Origin: Fibrobacteraceae bacterium
GTDB taxonomy: Bacteria; Fibrobacterota; Fibrobacteria; Fibrobacterales; Fibrobacteraceae
Reading direction: 5' to 3'
Assembly (NCBI GenBank): GCA_023231365.1
Contig: JALNVO010000159.1
Span: 1 to 6,448 of the forward strand
Length of the DNA stretch: 6,448 bases
The notes below the pieces were generated by a model that was not told the DNA's origin, made no database searches, and saw nothing but the letters and a program-made list of their open reading frames with translations. The position numbers were made by a program, and so were the translations under genes. This document shows, in pieces, positions 1 through 6,279 of this stretch; positions within the stretch are counted from its first letter, which is position 1; every line of letters begins with the position of its first letter.

Positions 1-95
1 ACGCCGATTACAATACCGAGCACGGAAAGGAAAGTGCGCATGCGATTGCGGAAGAGCGCCCTCAAGGCTATTTTGATCAAAGTAAGCGAGCTCAC
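1..95 (-). CDS. MacB/FtsX-type ABC permease, N-terminal fragment (runs off the left edge)
   Basis: Only the first 31 codons are visible. Read on the minus strand from a GTG start, they encode a protein beginning MSSLTLIKIALRALFRNRMR and continuing into a hydrophobic stretch (TFLSVLGIVIGV). This is the usual opening of MacB-like permeases: a short amphipathic segment, an arginine-rich 'RNRMRT' positive-inside motif, then the first transmembrane helix. The GTG shares four bases (GTGA) with the stop codon of the ATPase gene. A GGAGG Shine-Dalgarno sequence (plus-strand complement at 103-107) sits seven bases before it, so the start is well supported and translation is probably coupled to the ATPase. 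By family knowledge such permeases have four transmembrane helices and a large periplasmic domain between helices 1 and 2, and work with the adjacent ATPase. The cargo cannot be inferred. An FtsX/LolC-like relative is the main alternative. The gene is cut by the window, not visibly broken. Confidence 0.85.
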   Translation of the reverse strand, partial: MSSLTLIKIALRALFRNRMRTFLSVLGIVIG

Positions 96-874
96 TTTTG
101 TTCCTCCGCAGGTTCATAGTCGTCAAACGTTTCTGGAGGGGGCAATGCATCGAATACGGCTCTCGCATTTTGAACATTCGCATTCACCGTATCTCTTTTA
201 ATTTGTCCGTCACGGAGAAGTACCGTACGACTGGAGAACGCTGCGATATCCGGTTCGTGTGTTACAAATATGATCGTCTTCCCTTTAGCATTCAATTCTT
301 GGAAAATAGTCATGATTTCGTAACTGGTGCGAGTGTCCAAATTTCCCGTTGCTTCGTCTGCAAGTATTATCACAGGATCATTGACTAACGCCCGGGCGAT
401 AGCCACACGCTGCTGTTGACCGCCCGAAAGCTGATTCGGCATATGATCCATACGATCCTCCAGCCCGACGCGTTCCAAGGCTTCTACAGCGCGTTCGCGA
501 CGTTCTTCCGGAGAAAATTTTGGGTTATAGAGCAGCGGGAGCTCCACGTTTTCAATAGCGCTCGTGCGAGAGAGAAGGTTGTAACTCTGAAATACGAAGC
601 CGATTTTATGGCTGCGGATATTCGCCAATTTATCCGTGCGGAGTTTTTCGATATGCTCGCCATCAAGTACATACTCGCCGACTGTCGGTTTGTCCATACA
701 GCCCAAGATATTGAGCATCGTACTCTTGCCGGAACCGCTCGTTCCCATAATCGTCAAAAATTCGCCTTTATGGACATCAAAGCTCACACCCCGAAGAGCG
801 TGGACTGTTTCATCGCCCATTTGGAAATCGCGGCGAAGGTGGCGAATAGAAATGATAGGTTCATCCGTTTGCAT
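92..874 (-). CDS. ABC transporter ATP-binding protein, MacB/LolD class
   Basis: This is a 260-residue cytoplasmic nucleotide-binding subunit that would hydrolyse ATP to drive a MacB-type permease, for macrolide, peptide or lipid export or for lipoprotein release. All ABC motifs are present: Walker A GTSGSGKS at residues 44-51, Q-loop Q96, signature LSGGQ at 149-153, Walker B VIILADE at 168-174, D-loop GNLD at 177-180 and switch histidine H206. The MGDETVHALRGVSF segment (19-32) is typical of the MacB/LolD group. The residue after the catalytic Glu is Ala (DEAT) where many members have Pro (DEPT). About 30 polar residues trail the core, giving a somewhat longer tail than the usual 225-235 residues. 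I chose the ATG at 874 because family homology begins with PIISIRHL a few residues later. Reading can extend to a TTG at 925, but that codon lies inside the upstream terminator hairpin and adds unrelated sequence. The ribosome site is weak: AAAG eight bases upstream, and a GGAG sixteen bases upstream. The gene overlaps the permease by four bases. No adaptor (MacA/HlyD) gene precedes it, and unlike E. coli MacB the ATPase is a separate polypeptide. Confidence 0.95.
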   Translation of the reverse strand: MQTDEPIISIRHLRRDFQMGDETVHALRGVSFDVHKGEFLTIMGTSGSGKSTMLNILGCMDKPTVGEYVLDGEHIEKLRTDKLANIRSHKIGFVFQSYNLLSRTSAIENVELPLLYNPKFSPEERRERAVEALERVGLEDRMDHMPNQLSGGQQQRVAIARALVNDPVIILADEATGNLDTRTSYEIMTIFQELNAKGKTIIFVTHEPDIAAFSSRTVLLRDGQIKRDTVNANVQNARAVFDALPPPETFDDYEPAEEQK

Positions 875-910
875 AGCTAGAACTTTGATGCTCCGGTGGA
901 ACGTTTGGTT

Positions 911-934
911 GCAAAAACTCGGCAAAAGCCGAAT
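911..934 (-). terminator. Intrinsic terminator after glgE
   Basis: Immediately after the glgE stop, the minus strand reads TCGGC-TTTT-GCCGA followed by G and five T residues. The five perfect pairs can be extended by a T-G wobble and an A-T pair to seven, with a four-base loop. Stem, tight loop and T-tract in the correct order and orientation are the hallmarks of a Rho-independent terminator for the leuS-glgE transcript. The T-tract is short, so some readthrough into the ABC genes is possible. Confidence 0.7.
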
Positions 935-2665
935 TTAAAGCTTTTTCACCACTAAAAGATGCCCGGGTTGTTTGTCAGGATCCAAGCGGACAAAATTGCG
1001 GGAACCTCGCCAAACATAAGATTCGTCCGTGATCAGGTCCTTTACAAAGAAAAAGGCATCCTCATCAAGCCCGAGTTTCGCCATATCTATTGCGATTGTG
1101 CCTTCCTGCACATTGTGCATATCCATATTCGCTACGCAAAGGATACGATCTTCGCCTTTTTTCTTGGAGTACACCATCAAATTGGAATTGTCCGCATAAT
1201 GGAATTCCAAGTTGCCATATTCTTGCAGCGCAGGGTGGTCAAGCTTTGCCGAATTCACTCGGTACACGAAATCCTTGATGTTCACCGGAGAATTCCAGTC
1301 GTGGACCTTGTACTGATACTTTTCGCTATCTTTGAGCTCTTCCTTCACAGGAGAAGGATCGTTTTCACAAAGTTCATAGCCGTTGTACATTCCGGTGAGA
1401 CTTGAAAGGGTCCCTGCAAGGAAATAGCGCTGTTTGAATGCAGACGGTCCCTGATTTGCCAAGTATTTTGGGAAAATATCCGGAGTCGTCGGGAAAAGAA
1501 TGCCTCGCATATATTCTTTTGCTGGGCCGACCAAACCCTTGAAATATTCCTCGAATTCCCACTTTTCCGTACGCCAGGCGAAATAGGTATAGCTCATGTC
1601 GAAGCCTTCCTTCGCCAAGCGGTGCATCATCTTAGGACGGGTGAACGCTTCCGCTAGGAGTACGAGCTCCGGGCGTTTTTCCTTGATTTCGCGCACGAGC
1701 CATTCCCAAAACGGGAAAGGTTTTGTGTGGGGATTGTCGATGCGGAAGATCTCAATTCCCTTGTCTGCCCAGAACAGGATAATGTCGCGGATCTCTTTCC
1801 AGAGAGCCTTGTAATTCTTGTTGTAATAATCAAATGGGTAGATATCTTCGTACTTCTTGGGCGGGTTTTCCGCAAACTTGATGGATCCATCCGGCTCGTG
1901 GTAAAACCATTCCGGATGTTCCTTTGCATAAGGATGATCCGGGCTGCAATTGAGGGCGATATCAAACGCAAGGCGTAGGCCCTTGCTGCGGGCCATCTTT
2001 GCAAAATGCTCAAAGTCCTTCATCGTGCCGAGTTCCGGGTCAACCGCATAATGCCCGCCGAACTTGTTGCCTACTGCATAAGGGCAGCCGGGTTCCATCG
2101 GATTTCCCTTCTTGTCGGTCTTGGCGTGAATAGCATTGTTCGCACCCTTGCGGTTCGTAATGCCAATCGGGTGGATGGGCACCAGATACACAGTGTCAAA
2201 TCCCAAATCGCGGATATAATCCAAACGATTTTCACAATCCTTGAATGTGGCGCTCTTTGTCGCGTCCGAGCCTTGACTTTTCGGCCACATTTCATACCAA
2301 GTACCCGTGCGGGAATAGACCGGATCCACGCGAAGTTCAAATGGAAGGCTTTCTGTAGGTTCGTCCTTGGGAGAAATGGTCCAAGCAATTACTTTATAAT
2401 CATAATAGCCGAGACTTTTTACGATAAATTCACCTGCCCAGGAGTCATTCTCTACGAACTTCATCGGGGCCTTTTCCCAGCGCTTTTCGCCGCGGCGACG
2501 GTAGAGAATCGCAGCGTCATACTTTTCGTGACTATGACGAAATATGTCAGCCGTGACTTTTACTGTATCGCCCGGTTCGCGCTTGACGGCAAAGCGCCCG
2601 GCGTCCACGGAGGGTTGAATGTTTTCAATGACTAGATTATCGAGCTTCTGAGGAAATTCAGCCAT
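935..2665 (-). CDS. glgE: GlgE-like alpha-1,4-glucan:maltose-1-phosphate maltosyltransferase (GH13_3), compact form
   Basis: GlgE transfers maltosyl units from alpha-maltose 1-phosphate to the non-reducing end of alpha-1,4-glucans in the cytoplasm, releasing phosphate. The 576 residues show the family order. An N-terminal immunoglobulin-like domain (about 11-112: IENIQPSVDAGRFAVKR, then ENDSWAGEF) is followed by a GH13 barrel (about 120-460) and a C-terminal beta domain ending in NFVRLDP. GlgE hallmarks are PIHPIG (163-168), RKGANNA (172-178), CSPDHP (240-245), AENPPKKY (265-272) and RIDNPHTKPF (308-317). Catalytic residues by motif are nucleophile D310, acid/base E339 (LLAEAFTRP) and third carboxylate D396 (TTPDI). 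N311 and K449-Y450 match positions I recall as binding maltose 1-phosphate. Actinobacterial enzymes are roughly 660-700 residues; the shortfall lies between residues 95 and 123, where domain S normally sits. The ATG at 2665 has AAGG seven bases upstream and lies 11 bases after leuS, implying co-transcription. There is no signal peptide. Other GH13 hydrolases are unlikely given the GlgE-specific motifs; activity is inferred. Confidence 0.92.
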   Translation of the reverse strand: MAEFPQKLDNLVIENIQPSVDAGRFAVKREPGDTVKVTADIFRHSHEKYDAAILYRRRGEKRWEKAPMKFVENDSWAGEFIVKSLGYYDYKVIAWTISPKDEPTESLPFELRVDPVYSRTGTWYEMWPKSQGSDATKSATFKDCENRLDYIRDLGFDTVYLVPIHPIGITNRKGANNAIHAKTDKKGNPMEPGCPYAVGNKFGGHYAVDPELGTMKDFEHFAKMARSKGLRLAFDIALNCSPDHPYAKEHPEWFYHEPDGSIKFAENPPKKYEDIYPFDYYNKNYKALWKEIRDIILFWADKGIEIFRIDNPHTKPFPFWEWLVREIKEKRPELVLLAEAFTRPKMMHRLAKEGFDMSYTYFAWRTEKWEFEEYFKGLVGPAKEYMRGILFPTTPDIFPKYLANQGPSAFKQRYFLAGTLSSLTGMYNGYELCENDPSPVKEELKDSEKYQYKVHDWNSPVNIKDFVYRVNSAKLDHPALQEYGNLEFHYADNSNLMVYSKKKGEDRILCVANMDMHNVQEGTIAIDMAKLGLDEDAFFFVKDLITDESYVWRGSRNFVRLDPDKQPGHLLVVKKL

Positions 2666-2676
2666 AAAAGAACCTT

Positions 2677-5370
2677 TTACTTGCCGGGTTTGACAACAAA
2701 ATTCACAAGTTTGCCAGGTACCGCAATTTCCTTGACAATCGTAGCATTTTCAAGATACACCTTGATGCGGTCATTTTCCTTAGCAAGCTTCACCAGATCT
2801 TCCTTGGAAGTATCCTTCGGCACGGACACTTTAGCACGGAGTTTTCCATTGACCTGGAATACCACTTCTACAGAGCTTTCCTCGGCCATCTTGGCATCGG
2901 CAGAAGGCCAATTGGCATAAGCAAGACTCGCGTCGTGACCCAAGCACGCCCACATTTCTTCAGCAAGGTGAGGAGCAAACGGCTGGAGAAGCTTGGCGAA
3001 CGTTTCGCAAGCTTCGCGGTAACGCGTTTCGCTCTTGGTGAGTTCATTGTTGAAAATCATCAGCTGGCTAATTGCCGTGTTGAAGCTCAACTTTTCAATG
3101 GAATCCGTGACTTTGAGAATACTCTGGTGCATCACCTTGGAAAGAGTCTCCGGAAGAGGTCCTTCCATATAAGTAGTCGTATCTTCTTCACCAATGACGG
3201 CGCGGAATGCGCGGGAGAGGAAGCGGTACATGCCTTCAAGTCCTTGGGTCTGCCAAGGCTTCACAGCATCGAGCGGACCCATGAACATTTCGTACAAGCG
3301 AAGGGAATCCGCGCCATACTGTTTTACAACATCGTCCGGGTTCACCACATTCTTGAGCGACTTGCTCATCTTGGCGATGATCTGCTTCAACTCCTTGCCA
3401 TCGCTCTTGCGGAAGAACTTACCGTTCTTTTCTTCCACTTCATCCGTAGGCACCTTGGACCCGGCTTCATCTTCATAAGCATAAGCGAGGATCATCCCTT
3501 GATTGAAAAGCTTGTGGAAAGGTTCGTCCGTAGAAACAAGCCCGAGATCATGAAGTACTTTATGCCAAAAGCGGCTATAGAGCAAATGGAGCACAGCGTG
3601 TTCTGCACCACCTACATACAGATCTACCGGCATCCAGTACTTTTCAAGATTCCCATTCAAGAATTCTTTTTCATTGAGGGAATCGATATAGCGGAGGTAA
3701 TACCAGCAACTCCCCGCCCATTGCGGCATCGTGTTCGTTTCGCGGCGGCCCTTGCGGCCATTCTTATCCACGACATTCAACCAATCTGTCGCATTCGCGA
3801 GCGGCGATTCACCGCCATCGCCCGGCTTGAATTCCTTCATCTCCGGCAAGAGAAGCGGAAGTTCCTTGTCGTCAAGAGCGGTAATTTCACCATCTTCCCA
3901 ATGGATAATCGGGAACGGTTCACCCCAATAGCGCTGCCGGCTGAAAAGCCAGTCGCGGAGCTTGTAATTCACCGTCGCCTTGCCGAACTTCTTCTCTTCA
4001 AGCCAAGCAACCACTTTTTTAAGTCCGTCCTTCTTGGAAAGCCCATTCAAGGAAAGCGTCGCATTTTCGCTTTTAATGTACTTGCCATCGGCGGGCCAGC
4101 AAGCCTTGCCATCGAGCACAAGAGCCTTCGTCTCCGCCGGGCACGTCGCGTCCGGTTCCATAATGCAGATCACCGGGAGGTCGAATTTTTGTGCAAAGTC
4201 GAAGTCGCGGTTATCGTGAGCGGGCACAGCCATAATAGCTCCCGTTCCGTAACCTGTTAAAACATAGTCGGCAACCCACACAGGAATACTCGTCCCCGTG
4301 AGCGGATTAATGGCATAAGAACCCGTAAATACGCCTGTCTTTTCTTTGGCGAGCTCCGTCCGGTCCATATCGCTCTTGAGCGCTGCCGCTTTTACATAAG
4401 CTTCTACAGCAGCCTTGTTCTCAGGGGTCGTAAGAGCGCTCACAAGCTTGTGCTCTGGAGCAACAACCATATAGGTCGCACCAAAAAGCGTGTCTGGACG
4501 AGTCGTATAGACGCAAAGTTTATCGGATGTCGCATTTCCCGCCTTATCGGCAATCGCGAAATCCACTTCAGCACCCTCGCTCTTTCCAATCCAGTTCCGC
4601 TGCATATCCTTAATGCCCTGCGGCCAATCGACGGAGTCAAGTCCTTTCAAAAGGCGGTCGCCATAAAGAGAAATGCGCATCAACCATTGTTTGAGGTTGC
4701 GTTTTTCCACTTCCTTGGTTCCGCACTTTTCGTGAGAACCATCCGCGAGGACTTCTTCGTTTGCGCAAACGATCTTGCAATGTTTGCACCACCATACATG
4801 AGCGTCAGCATAATAGGCAAGGCGCTTGGAATCGCGGTATTCGCGGACGGCAACTTTGCCCTTTGCTTCTACATCTTGAGGAATCGGGAGTTCCGAAATG
4901 GGACGGCCTTTCTGGAGAGTCTCATCGAACCAAGTGTTGTAAAGGCGAATGAAGATCCACTGCGTCCACTTATAATATTTGGGATCCGTAGTATTGATTT
5001 CCTTGTCCCAATCATAAGAAAGTCCTAAACGCTTTATCTGAGAGCGGAACGTATCACAATTTTTCTTTGTGGTAATGCTCGGGTGTGTGCCTGTCTGAAT
5101 GGCGTACTGTTCTGCGGGAAGACCGAAAGCATCCCAGCCCATCGGGTGAAGTACGTTAAATCCATTCGCGCGCTTGTACCGGCAAATAATGTCCGTCGCG
5201 GTGTAACCTTCCGGATGCCCTACATGGAGTCCCGCGCCAGAAGGATATGGAAACATATCTAGGCAATAATATTTAGGTTTCGTTTGATCCGCGCCCGTCT
5301 TAAACGTCTTATGGGCATCCCAATAAGCTTGCCATTTTGTTTCAATTTCTTGAGTATTGTATCTAGCCAT
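2677..5370 (-). CDS. leuS: Leucyl-tRNA synthetase
   Basis: This class I aminoacyl-tRNA synthetase charges tRNA-Leu with leucine in the cytosol. At 897 residues it is complete and slightly longer than the E. coli enzyme (860). In order there are a Rossmann catalytic core with the HIGH-type motif HVGH (49-52) and a zinc-knuckle-like segment (C195, C198, then H213 and C216). The CP1 editing domain follows, with the threonine-rich TTRPDT (289-294) and the conserved editing aspartate D386 in GTGAIMAVPAHD. The core resumes with LRDWLFSRQRYWGEPFP (471-487) and WAGSCWYYLRY (551-561), then KMSKS (667-671), the helical anticodon-binding domain (about 710-830) and the C-terminal tRNA-contacting domain (VNGKLRAKV at 840-848). 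T294 and D386 correspond to residues required for hydrolysing mischarged tRNA in E. coli, so post-transfer editing should be intact. The ATG is preceded by GGAG at a seven-base spacing. It is the first gene of the leuS-glgE unit and is divergent from the barrel protein gene. No T-box or leader peptide was seen upstream. Confidence 0.99.
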   Translation of the reverse strand: MARYNTQEIETKWQAYWDAHKTFKTGADQTKPKYYCLDMFPYPSGAGLHVGHPEGYTATDIICRYKRANGFNVLHPMGWDAFGLPAEQYAIQTGTHPSITTKKNCDTFRSQIKRLGLSYDWDKEINTTDPKYYKWTQWIFIRLYNTWFDETLQKGRPISELPIPQDVEAKGKVAVREYRDSKRLAYYADAHVWWCKHCKIVCANEEVLADGSHEKCGTKEVEKRNLKQWLMRISLYGDRLLKGLDSVDWPQGIKDMQRNWIGKSEGAEVDFAIADKAGNATSDKLCVYTTRPDTLFGATYMVVAPEHKLVSALTTPENKAAVEAYVKAAALKSDMDRTELAKEKTGVFTGSYAINPLTGTSIPVWVADYVLTGYGTGAIMAVPAHDNRDFDFAQKFDLPVICIMEPDATCPAETKALVLDGKACWPADGKYIKSENATLSLNGLSKKDGLKKVVAWLEEKKFGKATVNYKLRDWLFSRQRYWGEPFPIIHWEDGEITALDDKELPLLLPEMKEFKPGDGGESPLANATDWLNVVDKNGRKGRRETNTMPQWAGSCWYYLRYIDSLNEKEFLNGNLEKYWMPVDLYVGGAEHAVLHLLYSRFWHKVLHDLGLVSTDEPFHKLFNQGMILAYAYEDEAGSKVPTDEVEEKNGKFFRKSDGKELKQIIAKMSKSLKNVVNPDDVVKQYGADSLRLYEMFMGPLDAVKPWQTQGLEGMYRFLSRAFRAVIGEEDTTTYMEGPLPETLSKVMHQSILKVTDSIEKLSFNTAISQLMIFNNELTKSETRYREACETFAKLLQPFAPHLAEEMWACLGHDASLAYANWPSADAKMAEESSVEVVFQVNGKLRAKVSVPKDTSKEDLVKLAKENDRIKVYLENATIVKEIAVPGKLVNFVVKPGK

Positions 5371-5457
5371 TTACAGACTCCAAATTTATGCATTTTTTAC
5401 ACGCTTTTTCGGGGGTAAATCTAGAAAAACAAAAAAAGCCTTTACTAATTTTAGAAT
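5371..5457. promoter_or_regulatory. Divergent intergenic region between leuS and the barrel protein gene
   Basis: These 87 A/T-rich bases must hold at least one, and probably two, divergent promoters because both flanking genes start here. The leuS side contains a clear GGAG ribosome site. On the plus strand, TTTACA (5396-5401) resembles a -35 element, but the best -10-like match downstream (TAAATC, 5416-5421) is too close at a 14-base spacing. TAGAAT (5452-5457) resembles a -10 box but directly abuts the ATG, so using it would need a leaderless or nearly leaderless transcript. No convincing sigma-70 pair could be assigned on either strand by eye. Confidence 0.45.
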
Positions 5458-6249
5458 ATGAATAAGTACTTACTTGCATCACTTCCCATTATCTTTACTT
5501 TGGCTTTCCCGGGAACTGTTTTTGCCGAAGACGACGATGACTTTGAAAACGACGACGTCGCCACGACATACGTGGACGAAAACGGCGTGACGCACTTCCG
5601 TTCTGCGGAGCAGGTTCAAGAACTCGAATACAGCCAGGATACCCACGAAGAAGATGAACGGCGCAGAGAAGAATCCGAAGCCCGCATCACCAACTGGGCA
5701 AGCACGGTAAATTTCGGCGTAAGAGGAACCGTAGGTCTCAATTATCTAACAGGAGGCGATGCCTCGAAATGGGGTTGGAAAACCGGCTTCACTTTTGGCG
5801 TGGGCGGAGTGCTTGCTATTTCCTTAAACGAAATGTTCCAAATTGTACCTGAAGCGAGCATCAACTATCGCTATAATAAATTTAAAAATTCTGAGTCTGG
5901 CGTAGAAGAAAACGGAAATCTCTCCGCTTGGACTCTTGATGTCCCACTTCTTTTCCGCGTGAATATACTATCCAGTTTCTTTGCCGCTATCGGCCCTGAA
6001 TTTGCCTTTACCTTGTCATCTTCCGACTCTTATGACTTCGGCGTCAATTCAGGCAACGATCTTATCACTCCCGCGTCTCTTGAAGTAGGGCTTGCCCTTG
6101 GCGGAGGTTATTATCTCGATAGCGATATGCTTCTTGACTTGCGCGTTTTCAAATCATTTACTGATTATGCGAAGAAGACAAAAATACACCGTAGCTATAA
6201 GGGCTTTTCCACATTGCAGATTTCTGCCGGCTTTACATACATGTTCTAA
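5458..6249 (+). CDS. Secreted outer-membrane beta-barrel protein, function unknown
   Basis: The 263-residue product starts with a clear Sec signal peptide: a short basic MNK, a hydrophobic core (LLASLPIIFTLAF) and probable signal peptidase I cleavage after VFA at residue 23. There is no lipobox cysteine. The mature N-terminus is strikingly acidic (EDDDDFENDD, 24-33). A small YVDENGVTHF segment follows (38-47), then a densely charged, probably helical linker (about 62-76, EEDERRREESEAR). Residues 80-263 alternate hydrophobic and polar with glycine and aromatic residues, enough for about eight transmembrane strands. The protein ends in FTYMF, the terminal phenylalanine typical of barrels recognised by the BAM assembly machinery. 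It most resembles the small OMP_b-brl/opacity-like barrel families, which include adhesins and structural proteins, but no specific role can be assigned. The ATG is favoured by the signal peptide although no Shine-Dalgarno sequence precedes it; the leader is U/A-rich instead. It is probably monocistronic, with the next gene convergent. Confidence 0.8.
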   Translation: MNKYLLASLPIIFTLAFPGTVFAEDDDDFENDDVATTYVDENGVTHFRSAEQVQELEYSQDTHEEDERRREESEARITNWASTVNFGVRGTVGLNYLTGGDASKWGWKTGFTFGVGGVLAISLNEMFQIVPEASINYRYNKFKNSESGVEENGNLSAWTLDVPLLFRVNILSSFFAAIGPEFAFTLSSSDSYDFGVNSGNDLITPASLEVGLALGGGYYLDSDMLLDLRVFKSFTDYAKKTKIHRSYKGFSTLQISAGFTYMF

Positions 6250-6279
6250 AGCGCACCCTCTAAAAATTCTTTTTTAAAT

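Noticed and set aside
416..880. Plus-strand open frames antisense to the ABC ATPase
   Set aside because: They are shadows of a gene with every ABC motif intact.
875..925. TTG at 925 as the start of the ABC ATPase
   Set aside because: The codon lies in the terminator hairpin, adds 17 residues unlike the family, and has no ribosome site. The ATG at 874 starts where family similarity does.
2006..2635. A 209-codon plus-strand open frame antisense to glgE
   Set aside because: It is fully covered by glgE, with no convincing start signal and no recognisable product.
2935..4260. A 441-codon open frame on the plus strand, antisense to leuS
   Set aside because: It lies wholly inside leuS, whose motifs are unmistakable. 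The translation has no recognisable domain or low-complexity-free fold signal, and there is no ribosome site. It is a by-product of leuS codon use.
5403..5439. GCTTTTT and AAAAAGC inverted repeat upstream of the barrel gene
   Set aside because: The arms are mostly homopolymer, with a 23-base loop in an A/T-rich region. Chance pairing is the simpler reading.
5371..5457. T-box or leucine attenuator upstream of leuS
   Set aside because: The leader is at most 87 bases. It shows no T-box consensus, no leucine-codon leader peptide and no terminator/antiterminator pair.
5566..5610. YVDENGVTHF as a DUF4124-like domain in the barrel protein
   Set aside because: There is a slight resemblance to the W-V-D-x-x-G-x-x-H-Y core, but the tryptophan and following Ser-Asp are missing and the match is too short to claim a domain.
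6261..6276. TAAAAA-TTCT-TTTTTA hairpin in the gap between the convergent genes
   Set aside because: The six pairs are all A-T, so the stem is weak, and no proper T-tract follows on the plus strand. It could help end transcription but is not a supportable intrinsic terminator.
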